Source: Bettongia penicillata ogilbyi (lineage: Eukaryota; Chordata; Mammalia; Diprotodontia; Potoroidae). Taken from it: a DNA stretch of 64,000 nt. Under the pieces are notes generated by a model, which worked only from the letters and a program-made list of their open reading frames with translations, made no database searches and was not told where the DNA came from. A program made the translations under genes and the position numbers. The stretch lies in NCBI GenBank assembly GCA_023548195.1, contig JAJHZJ010000496.1, positions 11,253,570 through 11,317,569 of the forward strand, written 5' to 3'. How positions within the stretch are numbered: position 1 is the first letter of the stretch; the number at the start of each line of letters is the position of its first letter. Shown here piece by piece: positions 10,116 through 20,010 of this stretch.

Positions 10116-11042
10116 ATAACACGATGGCAATTCCTTCTTGACCTCTGTACCACATGGCCCCATCTATGTTTCCCTGTGATTTTTGGAATGTGTCAGTCCA
10201 GGATCCTCTGAAGCCGGGCTGGTGTGATGTGCTTGAGTCTTTAGTCTACGTACTCATAAAGTATGAATTGGTAACAATATCAATCATATAACTCTCTTGG
10301 ATATTCAGAAATGATTGAATTCAGATCCCACCTTCAACACTATCTTTTATTTGTCCATTAGACTAGAGACAAACTCATGGACTGAAGCTAGAGATGGGAA
10401 TAAGGCTGAAAGGTAAGGCATGGGCTCCAGGCAACATACATCCCATAGAAACACAGCTTGGTAGCACTGGTACTCTAAAGCTTTGTGGTTATAATTGGGT
10501 CTGAAGAGTGATCACTGAGCAAATGAAGGGTTGTATGTTACATCAACTTAATTCTGAGTGGATCTGGGTGATTTTCCAAGAAACTCAACTGTGTTGGCAA
10601 GCAAGCTAGTTAGTTTCCAACGTACTATTAACTCATAACATGAAACATCAGCTGCCTTCCCCCCCACCCCACCAGATCATGGCTAGAGATGATTCTACAA
10701 AATGGGGGCATGGACCATTCACCACATTCTCATGAATAAAACCCCTCACTGATGGGGCTTGTATGCTAGTACATTCATACACGTAGGCTAAGAAAGGCAA
10801 AGATGATATGGGACATAGACTGGATGCTATGGTCACCATGGAAAGTACTCACTTTTCCAGACCATCCTGCTTCTTTTTTTATTTTTGGTTGGTGCACACC
10901 ACTGGTACTTAGCAGGGAAGAGTCCATGTGCGTGTATCAAGTAATAAAAGTGTGCATTCAACTGAGAAGTAACTGAATAACAGCTGTCACTGAATCAATT
11001 TGCTTAAAAAAAAAAACACCTAGCACAACAGGTGCCAAAAAT

Positions 11043-11081
11043 GTTTATGAATACGTGCTCTCGTGTTGCCGATTCATAAAC
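11043..11081. repeat. Perfect 10-bp inverted repeat with 19-base spacer
   Basis: gtttatgaat at 11043-11052 pairs with attcataaac at 11072-11081. A second overlapping pairing (tctcgt at 11059-11064 with acgaga at 11080-11085) is also possible. Confidence 0.7.
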
Positions 11082-11756
11082 GAGACAGCATGCAACAAAC
11101 AGGATGCACGAAAGGAAGCAGTCAAGAACTCTCATGCAGCAATGCTTTAACTGATTGTCAAAAACATGTAGCAACGATAGACATTAAAGGAGGAAATTGA
11201 CATATACTCTTTCCTGAATACAAGAACAGGGCAACAATTGCTTTGGACAAAACATTTTGTCAAGATTGTGGGAAGACTAGTCCCTTTGGAAATTTAAAAA
11301 GGATGACTGGAAATCATATAATTGCTTGAGAAAAATCCTTGTTCAGGCAAAAGAGAAAGGGAGTTCAGTTGACCAGTGCATGTCCTGAAACATGACATAT
11401 GGTGACCAGATACATTGCTGTAGAATAGAACTAGCAACAATCTGCTGGATCAGATATGCTGAGCTACGTGGGTCATGGACATCTGAGGACCCTCCTCCTC
11501 CGCCCAATGTATCTTTCCATCCCTGCCATTCATGTGGCAGTCTCATGAGCAGCTGGGGATGAAACTGGCTAGATATTTTGGCTGAGATGATTATGCAAAG
11601 GTCATATAGACACAGAGTAACTCTGCCAGGCATCTAATGGATGCAAAATGGAAAGTGGGTGGAATAACTAGAATCTGGAAAAGTTGATAAATACCAAGCA
11701 ACTGCATCAACATATTCTGTGCGTCACTGAAATGAAGCTTCTCTATTTTGTAGGTT

Positions 11757-11802
11757 ACACACATGCACACACGCACACACACATGCACACACACACACAC
11801 AC
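11757..11802. repeat. (CA)n microsatellite with CATG/CG interruptions
   Basis: About 46 bases of CA repeat with three interruptions (atg, acg, atg), ending in a pure run. Confidence 0.9.
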
Positions 11803-12261
11803 CTAACAGCTCTGAAAATATAAAATTCAGCCAAAGCTCCTTGGCTTTCTTTAACAGACGTTTTCCTCACCCAATTTGGATGTAACATGTCATTATAATT
11901 TTCATTACTTACAACATAATGTTGAGGATAAAACAAAACCACATATGTTTTTAGCAGCTGGAAAAAAGATTTTCTGATGGAGTAAAGTGAGTTGCTAAAA
12001 CATAACTTTGGGCATAAATGTCTTCTCTAAGGGTCTTCATGGAGCATATTGACTCTAGACATGCCTTAAGTGAACTAACTGACTATATTGACTGGATTTG
12101 GAAAAATGAAATGTGAAACATAGTATCAGAAGCTACATTATACATTCAGTGCAAATAAAATTTTAATTTCATTTTAGAAATAAAAACTGGTATGGTAGCA
12201 CTCCAAACTGAGGGTGGATAACTTTGTATATCCTTTTTTGTTGGAGGTGGTAGGGGTAATC

Positions 12262-12700
12262 TAGATCTGTAATTTCATTAGTGTAGGAAACTCCCCATGT
12301 GAAAACTTACTCCAAGGAGGCAGATTGGCACCCACTTCTCTAATCTGGATCAAAGAATCATATACTCATAGATTTAGAGTTGGATGGACCTTAGGGGTCA
12401 TTTAGTCCAACCCCCTCATTTTACAGATGAGGAAACTGAGGTCAAGGGAGTTTGATAACTTGCTCAAGACCACACAAGCAGTAAGTGGCATACCTTGGAT
12501 TTGAAACTAGGTTCTCTGATTCCAAACCCAATGTTCTTTCTACTGTATTGCAGAATCTTAGAAAGTTATCTGGAAGTATGGAGAATTAATGACTTGCCTT
12601 TGGTTACACAGCTCATATATGTCAGAGGCAAGACTTGAACTCAGGTCTCACTGACTTCAAGGCCAGTCCTCTATGCACAAGTCTGTGCCACCTCTTATAT
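12262..12700 (-). mobile_element. Type C CORE-SINE split by a MIR-type SINE
   Basis: The first part holds atttcattagtgtaggaaac to cacttctctaatctgga. The rest resumes near 12548 with agaatcttagaaagttatct, then ggttacacagctcatata and caagacttgaactcaggtct. The insert between them is in the same orientation. Confidence 0.75.
12353..12547 (-). mobile_element. MIR-type SINE nested in a type C SINE
   Basis: Complete reversed copy: agatttagagttggatggac, ccaaccccctcattttacag, atgaggaaactgaggtcaag and the tRNA-like end tctttctactgtattgc. Confidence 0.85.
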
Positions 12701-12722
12701 ATACATATATGTATTAATTTTG

Positions 12723-12933
12723 CAGGGTGATTCAAAAGCCCGGCTGCCTCCCACACATTATGAGAGAGCCCCTGCACATATGCCCAAATTTGCTTCTAAT
12801 AATTAAGTTCTACCAAATGCAAAAATGGCCCCCTTGTGCTTACAGGCTAAACAGTGATTATGATATCAAGGTCACCATATAGGCAAAAGTTTGCACAAGT
12901 AATTTCTGGCAAGTGGTCTTTTGGATCACCCTT
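12723..12933. mobile_element. Short inverted-repeat DNA element (mariner-like MITE)
   Basis: The left end agggtgattcaaaag (12724-12738) and the right end cttttggatcaccct (12918-12932) are reverse complements at 14 of 15 bases. The intervening ~180 bases are unique and have no open frame. The end sequence resembles mariner-type termini that begin agggtg..caaaag. Family assignment is inference, and a clean TA duplication could not be shown. Confidence 0.6.
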
Positions 12934-13443
12934 CAAAGTTAGTTATCCATAACAATATGTGTATACATATGTTTGCAATGCACATATTCACAACATGGAT
13001 ATATTTAACATTTAAGAAAATCAGTTTAGAAAATCTACTGGCAAACTGACATATGTCTATGGGCTCTATGTCAAATAACTTTGTAAATTGGAATTTGCAT
13101 TTCTCTTTATTTAAAAGTATTATTAAATGAATGGTTATCCATTTCTCAAAGATTCTTTTGAATAGTCCTTCATAATGAAGCAACATTTGTTGTATTTGTA
13201 TGTATACATATATTTTTAAAAAAACAGCTAAGATTGAGTAATGAAAATTAATATTCACAATTAAGTACTAAATTGTCTTTTCTTTCCCTCCCCCAATTTT
13301 TCATCTTATAATTGTTTCAGTGAAAACTGTCTCTATTTTTTTGATTGGTTCAAAAGAGTGAATGTTTCTCCACTAGTTAAAAACCAGTCTTTGATCAATT
13401 AACATATGTCAGCTTCCTACTGGAACCCTATTGGTCTGCCCAC
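12934..13443. other. PEX5L: Intron sequence just downstream of PEX5L exon 4
   Basis: Single-copy AT-rich sequence. In the sense (minus) orientation it follows the exon 4 donor, so splicing enhancers for this cassette could lie here. No specific element was identified. Confidence 0.4.
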
Positions 13444-13548
13444 CTGTGATGTCATAGTAAGGAGGGGCTTTTCTTCAGCAGACTCCTCCCTCGGTATCTC
13501 CTTCATCACCATGGCAACAGCCTTATCGGCTGCCCTAGAGCTTTTCCC
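13444..13548 (-). CDS. PEX5L: PEX5L cassette exon ('exon 4' of TRIP8b)
   Basis: This exon is 105 bp, exactly 35 codons in phase 0 at both ends, so it can be included or skipped without shifting the frame. It starts with GGG AAA after ttatag and ends with CAG before a gtgggc donor. The product begins GKSSRAA, continues DKAVAMVMKEIPREES, and ends AEEKPLLTMTSQ, joining directly to LVNEQQES of the next exon. As I remember it, the human protein has GKGSR at the start; the rest is identical. It is known as alternatively spliced exon 4 of TRIP8b, present in isoforms such as 1a-4 that alter HCN channel trafficking. EEKPLL is an acidic dileucine motif of the kind that binds clathrin adaptors. The other open reading frame on the opposite strand here is a shadow. 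Confidence 0.95.
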
Positions 13549-13590
13549 CTATAACAGTGAAACCAACAAGGACTTGGGTCAGGAGGAAAC
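13549..13590 (-). other. PEX5L: Splice acceptor and branch region of PEX5L exon 4
   Basis: On the minus strand a consensus-like CTGAC (branch A at 13579) lies 31 bases before the exon. The pyrimidine tract between it and the AG is interrupted by purines (ccaagtccttgttgg), and the last bases are gttatag. A weak acceptor together with a gtgggc donor fits regulated inclusion; that is inference. Confidence 0.55.
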
Positions 13591-13884
13591 GTGAACTTGT
13601 TATTTGTTACAAGAAATTCTAACTGGTTAAAGAACAATCCACAACATAAATGAAGAGAAGGATGGTAGAAGGAAGTCTTGAGGCTCTTGGCTGAGAACAA
13701 AATGCACAAAAATACTGGAAAGGAGATTTGTGAACATCTAGTTAGTGTTTACAACTTTACCACGGACATTATATATGTCATATTTAATCTTAACATCGTG
13801 TTTTATATTTGTCATTTCTTTTAAATGCAGTTTTCATGGCATAGAAAATAATTTAGAAATCCCTCACTTATGTCACATCTTTCC

Positions 13885-13998
13885 TGGTAGAATACAAGCT
13901 CTTTGAGGGTTGGGGTTATTTCTGTCATTGTATACCCATTGCCTAGGATAGTGCTGGAATCACTGCATGTTCTCAATAAAGATCTGATTGAATGATAA
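13885..13998 (+). mobile_element. L2 LINE 3' tail
   Basis: agaatacaagctctttgagg, attgtatacccattgcctag and tctcaataaagatctgattg followed by aatga. Confidence 0.75.
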
Positions 13999-16900
13999 TT
14001 GTACATCCAATTGAGGTAAAGAATAGGATTGAACTGCTCCAGAAGGCACATGTCCAAGGGACCATGACGGGGATGGCAACCTACTTCACCTTGGGTAGAG
14101 TAGACAATGCATAGTAGCTTTATAATATTCTTATTTGCCCAGCTTGTTGTGGGGTAGTAGTCCGACCAGGGTTCTCTTTCTTGATTATCGAGATGTCTGA
14201 GACCAAGAAATTAGAACTGAGTTATAAAGATATCATTCCTGAGGAATGTAGTAAGTTCACACATGAGCCAAAGAATGGTAAATGGTGAATTAGCAACTAC
14301 CCTCCCCAAAGACAATACGTGTAGACTAAGGTATTATAATTCTATATATGTTATAATTCTATATATAGGATGACAGGATGGCAGGACTTCACATCTTCCC
14401 CAATACTCCGCCATTGAATTTGAAAAGTTGAAGTTTCTCATCATTAAATGCAATGGGAAACTTAAAAAAAAACTCTCCATCTGTTCAAAACTCAATCTGC
14501 TAAGAATTTAGATACCTCCCAGGTGATGTGAAAATTAAATGATCTTTCAAATCTTTGACCAAAAAAAATAAACTTTGCTTTTTAAAGTGTGATTTTCAAT
14601 GCTTATTTTCTCATCACTTTATCTAAATGAGGGTTTTTCTGGGGAAGGGAAATTGGACCCTAAGAATGCATCTAATGGGTTTGCCTTGGCAGTGGACTGA
14701 AAATACGGGAATGGGGTTCCCAGGGATACTGCAATATCCTGTACATTGTGGATTAATGATCATGATGGAATTTGGAGGCCAGTATCTGAAAAGGGCAATA
14801 CTTGCTAGGGTCAGTTTTAATCTGGAAGGCCAAGATTATTTTGTCAACCACAAAACAACAAAGGGAGACAGAATTGTAGACATTCTTCTACTAAGTTACA
14901 CAAATGGCTTCCAAAGTATATCTGATTAAACAAGATCTCCATTTAGAAATCAACTCCCCCCCTTTTTTAAAGAAGCTGCTATCTAATTTTCTCACCCTTT
15001 TCCTTCATAAAATGTAAAAACTAGTAATTTATTTCTGAGAACAATAATATGGTCTCTTTTCTGTGAGATTAAATTTTAGAATGTGTAAAATTGCCTGAAA
15101 TGCTAGAGATTTTTCTTTAAGAATCTAGAATTCTTAAAGGGAAATGTCCTTTTGTTTCCAGAATCTGAGAATGGGATTTCAGAAATTTTCCCAACCTTCT
15201 CAATGGCAGCCATCTTCACAGGCATTCAGATTGCAATGTCACATAGTTCTTGACCTATATAAGGCTAAACATCTGAGTGCATCATCATACAGGAGTTCTT
15301 CTAGCTTGGAACAGTATTAAAGCTTCGTATAGGACTGTACATAACTCCATGTTTTGTGAAAAGATTTCTAGGATCACTACTAAAACCATATTACATTTCA
15401 TCACTGATGTGAAAATTAGTTTGCTGACACATTCACCCTAAAAGCATAGAGAACTACTAGAGGTCAAAGACATCTACGCACTAAATACTTGACATGATAC
15501 CATCTTTGTAGTTTATATTCCCAAAGAGCATAATCCACCCATGAAGATTTCTTTTCATGCTCCCAGAAGTTTTGGACAATAGAAGCATGCTCGAGTCTGA
15601 ATTCCTTTTTCTATCCAAAGAAATAAGACCTACTATAACCAGTGGAATTAAAATAAATCAAATCAAATAAAAAAAAGAACTCAAGAGTTTCATTTCTTGG
15701 GCTAAGAGAACATAATGTCAATTGGTCAGCATTTCAAAGATTCTAAGTCTAACTTTCAGAATATATTGCTTATTTGAAATGCTACCAATCCATAAACTTT
15801 TTTTAATTAAAAAAATATGTGCAACTAGAGTAGCTGGGATTAGCAACTGACATGCTATTTTACTAAGGAAAAGAAATAAATAAAATTAGTCCTTTCATGC
15901 TGAACTCTAGAACAAAGCAGTGATCAGCGAGAAAGGATGTATCAGAAACACATGCGGTGCTGCTTATTTCTTGCACAGTAGAAAAAACCCACCAAGGCCA
16001 GAGTCAGGTCACTTTTTTGAAGACAGTGCCATTTTTTCTTCAAGGTTACACCTACTACCTGGAAAGAGTCATGACACCCACGTTAGAGTTTATGGTGAAC
16101 TTTCCCCCCCTCTAATAAGCACTTTGGCATCTGAACGGACCCCAAATCTCATTGCGCTGAGAAGTGTGGCTACAGTCAGAGGACAGAATTGTAAACGCTG
16201 CAAAAATGACATCCTTGGTTCCAGCTAGAGCTTCCTCTCCCATCAGCCACTACCAATTCAAATGGGCTTTACTTGGATGTCAACTGAAGACTCCCTCCCA
16301 CCCCTAACCCCAGGGCCTGCCACTTCCACTCGGTATCATCAAAATCAAGCGGTGCTCTTCCCGAATCTCCCCATCATCCCTAACAACAGTGACTCTAGCC
16401 CTCAGAGCCTAGCTGATGATGGCTTAAGGGATTCCTGAGACAGCACAATTGGCCTGTCAGCAATTCTATTGGGATGTCAGGAACTTGGCCAGTTTTTTTC
16501 TTTAAAAATCAGTGAGATATGGCTTCAGACTTCGGAGGAACACGTGCATGCCATGACAATGCAGATTTCAAACTCGTTTTTCTGAATATAACCACACTTA
16601 GAGGTCAATCATGGTTAATGCTCTACTGTTGGTATTAGCATGGTGGTAACAATATACACTAAATATACTTTCATGCATGTAAGTAAATTTAGATTCTCTA
16701 AGCCCCATTTCTTTCTACATAGCTTTTCACAAGGGGGAACAGAAAGACATGAGAAGTTAATCATCACGTCGTGCTACTCTCTGGATACTATTTCAGGCTG
16801 TTGTTTCATCATTTATCATTTGAGAAGATTTCAACTCCCAGCTGAATTCAAGGAATCCTTTTGGATATTTGGACAATGAATCAACAACAAAATGGGAAAG

Positions 16901-17387
16901 TTCCATTTTATTCCTTTGGGTTTGTGACTAACAAGTCTTTGACTTTTATAGGAGCTCATGCTTTTCCTGAAGGCCACATTTCATGTTTATGAGATACTGA
17001 TGAGGGCAAATGGATTTATGGATACTTTGCACATATCCAGAGAGCAAATAAATTATGCAAGGCAAGAACTCTGATCATAAACACTAAGCCTTAGAACAGC
17101 TCCTTCCTATCAATTTATGATTATAATGGCAAACAAATATTAATATGATGTAACTTGTACAGAATAAGACATGAAGATCTAGCAAGAAAACTCTTTCCCC
17201 ATCTCTTCTTGTCCTGACCTCTATGTGGAATTTGAGCCCAAAGAACATAACCTTGCATCCTCTCAGGAACTGAGGTCAAAGCAAATTGATTGGTGTCTCC
17301 TAATGGTGACCCTTTTGGCCTTCCAGGTCAGAATTATTTGACATAGCTATGTATCCAGGGATCACTTTTGGCCAAAAGCTAACATCC
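13999..17387. other. Single-copy intron block, 3.4 kb
   Basis: The longest repeat-poor stretch in the window. Open frames at 14627-14929 (100 codons) and 15920-16228 (102 codons), both plus strand, have no recognisable domain and lie antisense to PEX5L. A TATATAAG motif occurs at 15256-15263 without other promoter evidence. The 15900-16560 part is less AT-rich than its surroundings. Confidence 0.4.
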
Positions 17388-17561
17388 AGGGGCAATTTGG
17401 TGGTTTGTGGACTTGGAGTCAGAAGGCCTGACAGGTTCAAATCCTACTTCAGACACTTTGCAGCTGTGTAGCCCTGGACTTAACCTCTGAGCATCAGTTT
17501 CTTCATCTGTAAATGGGGATAATAGCACATACCGTATAGGGCTGTTATAAGAATCAAATGA

Positions 17562-17596
<35 letters not shown>

Positions 17597-17640
17597 AAAT
17601 GTCTCTCACACCTTAAAGTATTACATAAATGCTATTAATA
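17388..17640 (+). mobile_element. Type B SINE with TA expansion
   Basis: ggggcaatttggtggtttgt, cttggagtcagaaggcctga, aacctctgagcatcagtttc and tcatctgtaaatggggataa can be read. The usual region before the tail is replaced by a TA run, then accttaaagtattacataaa closes the copy. Confidence 0.85.
17562..17597. repeat. (TA)n microsatellite inside a SINE
   Basis: About 36 bases of TA with one G interruption, within the type B SINE. Confidence 0.9.
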
Positions 17641-17984
17641 ATAATAATGATAGTAATAAAAACCACACAATATTGATATGCAAGGCAGAAATACCAGTCA
17701 CTTAGCCTTGTGAGAATGCTCATGTGTCTGCCCCCAGTAAATGTTTCTATGTGACAGCTTTGATATTTGGGCAGGAAACTTTTTCAGAATGTCAGAACAG
17801 ATTGGTTCAAAGGAATTGAAAAGCTTTTGAAAAGTGCTTTCTTTGTCCAATCTGGTCCTGTCAATAAGCAAATACCACCTACAGCCATATAGACTGGGAT
17901 ATAGCATACAGTCCTTTTCTCTCTGTCATGGAAAAAATTGCTCTAGTATTCCAAACCAGCAAGGTAGCTCAGATCATTAGACTT

Positions 17985-18095
17985 GAAAGGGACCATGGCA
18001 CCACCTAGTCCAAGTCATACCAATTCATGGTATGGATTCAGGATTCAGCTAGCAGAAAAGTCATCTAGCCTTTGCCTGAAAATAGTAAAAAAACA
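17985..18095 (-). mobile_element. L3/CR1 LINE 3' fragment
   Basis: Reversed 3' UTR text: gaaagggaccatggcaccac, cctagtccaagtcatacc and atctagcctttgcctgaaaa. Confidence 0.7.
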
Positions 18096-18099
18096 AAAC

Positions 18100-18255
18100 A
18101 AAACCCAAAACCCTTTATTTTACAGATGAGGAAACTGAGGCTCAGAGAAGTTAAATAACTTGCTCATAGTCACATTGTCAGAGATGGGATTTGGACCCAA
18201 GTTTTCCTGACTCCAAGCTTAGCATTTTATTTACTATGTTGTACTGCCTTTCCTT
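18100..18255 (-). mobile_element. MIR-type SINE, 3' part
   Basis: Begins with an A-rich stretch, then ttttacagatgaggaaactg, cagagatgggatttggaccc and the decayed head ttactatgttgtactgcc. Confidence 0.85.
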
Positions 18256-18424
18256 AAGCTTAATACTTTTTCCAGGAATACTTTTTAAAAATTCCATAAG
18301 ATGAATGTTTCATGCATTAGAATTCTTCCTTAAAACTACACAAATAAAGATCTCCCAAGGGCCACATGGAGTTAGAAAAGGAGCAGGCAGATTTAGAGGG
18401 AATTTGCATAAACTGGACAGAATA

Positions 18425-18560
18425 ATAACAGAATCCAGAAATTGGAAGAGGCCTTGAGGTCATCTAATCCAAATGGTACCTGAACAAGACTCCTCTCTCC
18501 AACTTCTGTGACAAATTGTCCCACAGCCTTTGCTTAAAGACCCCCAGGGAAAAAAAGACA
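18425..18560 (-). mobile_element. L3/CR1 LINE 3' fragment
   Basis: attggaagaggccttgaggt, catctaatccaaatggtacc, tgtcccacagcctttgctta, then aagacccccaggg. Confidence 0.75.
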
Positions 18561-18599
18561 GAGAAGATTGGAAGCAAAGATGCTCCCTTTGAATACAAG

Positions 18600-18715
18600 T
18601 CACCTTAGCGAGGCAAGTCACATGGCCCCAGTTTCCTTATACATAAAACAATGGGATTGAACTATACAGCTTCAAATGACCCTTTCAACCTTTACATATT
18701 AGATCCTCAGGAAAG
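18600..18715 (+). mobile_element. MIR-type SINE fragment
   Basis: gaggcaagtcacatggcccc, agtttccttatacataaaac and ctttcaacctttacatatta fit a decayed copy. Confidence 0.65.
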
Positions 18716-18987
18716 CTTGTGACTTCCTAAGGACTCAGAATAGTTTTTCTTACAGTATGCCTAAATCTGACTTTTAATTCTTAGGCAATTTCTCAATTAC
18801 AGATGTTATTATTACTTCCATGATGGCTTCCATTTCTTAATTTTATGTCTATTATAATTTAGCCATGCCCTCTCAGTTTAACATGTCTATGGATATGTGC
18901 ACATGTGTATATATGTACACACAAATATAGGACATCATAGGTCTAGTCTCTGTGTGTCTCATTCTCTGTGTCTCTATTTCACCATCT

Positions 18988-18990
18988 CCT

Positions 18991-19049
<59 letters not shown>

Positions 19050-19072
19050 CTCCTCCCTTCCTTTCCTCTTCC
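18988..19072. repeat. (CT)n microsatellite
   Basis: A nearly pure CT run of about 58 bases (to 19046), then CTCCTC and CCTTTCC variants. The PEX5L sense strand reads it as GA repeat. Confidence 0.95.
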
Positions 19073-19344
19073 ACATGCATAAATGCACATACATAGAGGC
19101 ATGTGTCTATATTGTCATGGAGAGGGAAGTAAAATTATGTTATGTGGTAAAGGACGGGGCATAGGAAATCTTTATCCAACAACTCATTAATGATTTTAGT
19201 ATCAGAGATTGGAGAATCTTGCACTACACAGCACCTAGACATTTCAAAGGAAAAACACCATTAGTATTACTTTTGTATGCATATATATTCTTGCATATGC
19301 TAAGAGTGTCCATGTACTTTATGAAAGGCAGCTTCAGGTCCTTA

Positions 19345-19412
19345 ATAGAAGAGGGCTGACCTTGGAGTCCTGAAGACTTGGTTCTTTCACATACTGCCTT
19401 TGTGACCATCAG
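19345..19412 (+). mobile_element. MIR-type SINE fragment
   Basis: agggctgaccttggagtcct and acttggttctttcacatact, ending with gcctttgtgacc. Confidence 0.55.
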
Positions 19413-19419
19413 TCATTTA

Positions 19420-19495
19420 GTGGGTCAGTCAGTCGATCAATCACCATTTATTAGGTGCTAGATCCTGTGCTGAGTGCTGGGCCATGGCAGATCTT
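19420..19495 (+). mobile_element. Unassigned ancient repeat, short 5' piece
   Basis: caatcaccatttattaggtg and gtgctgagtgctgggcc match the phrase shared by the unnamed repeat family (see copy at 29535-30300). Confidence 0.5.
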
Positions 19496-19614
19496 TTTAC
19501 CCCTCAGTGCCTCAGGGGACCATAGAAGTTTCTTCTTTGCATGAGTGGAGAAAGTTTCCACTCTGGGTGTTACCCACCCCTGTGAAATCACAGGCCCAGA
19601 CAATGGAGAAAAAA

Positions 19615-19800
19615 GCATATTAAGGCAATGGAAAGGGGACTGGCTTTGGAATCAGAAAGGTGGGCTCAGATTCTACTTCTACTGCTTATTACCTGTGTGA
19701 CTGTGGATAAGTCATTTTATCTCCTTAACCTCAGTTTCCTCACTTGTACAATGGAAGATGAATGGTGTCTGCAGTCCTGCTCAGTTCTAGATCTCTGATT
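19615..19800 (+). mobile_element. MIR-type SINE
   Basis: ggactggctttggaatcaga, ttacctgtgtgactgtggat, cctcagtttcctcacttgta and ctgctcagttctagatctct occur in order. Confidence 0.85.
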
Positions 19801-19834
19801 TATGTGTCTACATATACACATAGGCTAATAACAT

Positions 19835-20010
19835 TTGGGGCTAGAAGGGATTTTAAGGAACTTCTATTAACCACCCCACCCCTTTTTAAGATAAGGAAGC
19901 TGTAATCATGTAAGTTTTAGTGACTAGACCAAGGTCATCCATTTAGTAAGTAATAGAATTGTCCTGATCCTCTGACTCTAAATTCAATATACTTTCCATA
20001 TTGCCTCTTC
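19835..20010 (-). mobile_element. MIR-type SINE
   Basis: Reversed copy: cattt ggggctagaaggg, ttaagataaggaagctgtaa, accaaggtcatccatttagt and tactttccatattgcctc. Confidence 0.7.

Larger units (their letters stand above)
10116..12261. other. Single-copy intron block, 2.1 kb
   Basis: No interspersed repeat was recognised. It contains an inverted repeat at 11043-11081, a CA microsatellite at 11757-11802, and CpG dinucleotides clustered around 11040-11110. Candidate region for conserved non-coding sequence. Confidence 0.4.
2019..13443 (-). other. PEX5L: PEX5L intron between exon 4 and exon 5
   Basis: The whole intron is bounded by gtgggc just below exon 4 and ttctcag just above exon 5. It is about 11.4 kb. 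Its contents (L2 tails, SINEs, a 48-bp minisatellite, a mariner-like element and single-copy blocks) are listed separately. Confidence 0.9.

Noticed and set aside
13430..13518. Promoter-like cluster: inverted CCAAT (13430-13434), CRE-like tgatgtca (13447-13454) and RFX X-box-like atcaccatggcaac (13505-13518).
   Set aside because: The CRE-like and X-box-like motifs lie inside PEX5L exon 4 and are explained by its codons (MTSQ and VAMVM on the minus strand).
13406..13594. Plus-strand open frame of 62 codons.
   Set aside because: It is antisense to PEX5L exon 4; its length is a shadow of the coding constraint on the other strand.
15256..15263. TATATAAG as a promoter.
   Set aside because: An isolated TATA match in AT-rich DNA without other support.
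14627..16228. Two plus-strand open frames of 100 and 102 codons in single-copy DNA.
   Set aside because: No recognisable domain, no splice or promoter support, antisense to PEX5L; expected by chance at this density.
18873..19164. Arg/Glu-rich and Ser/Leu-rich open frames.
   Set aside because: Translation of the CT microsatellite on both strands.
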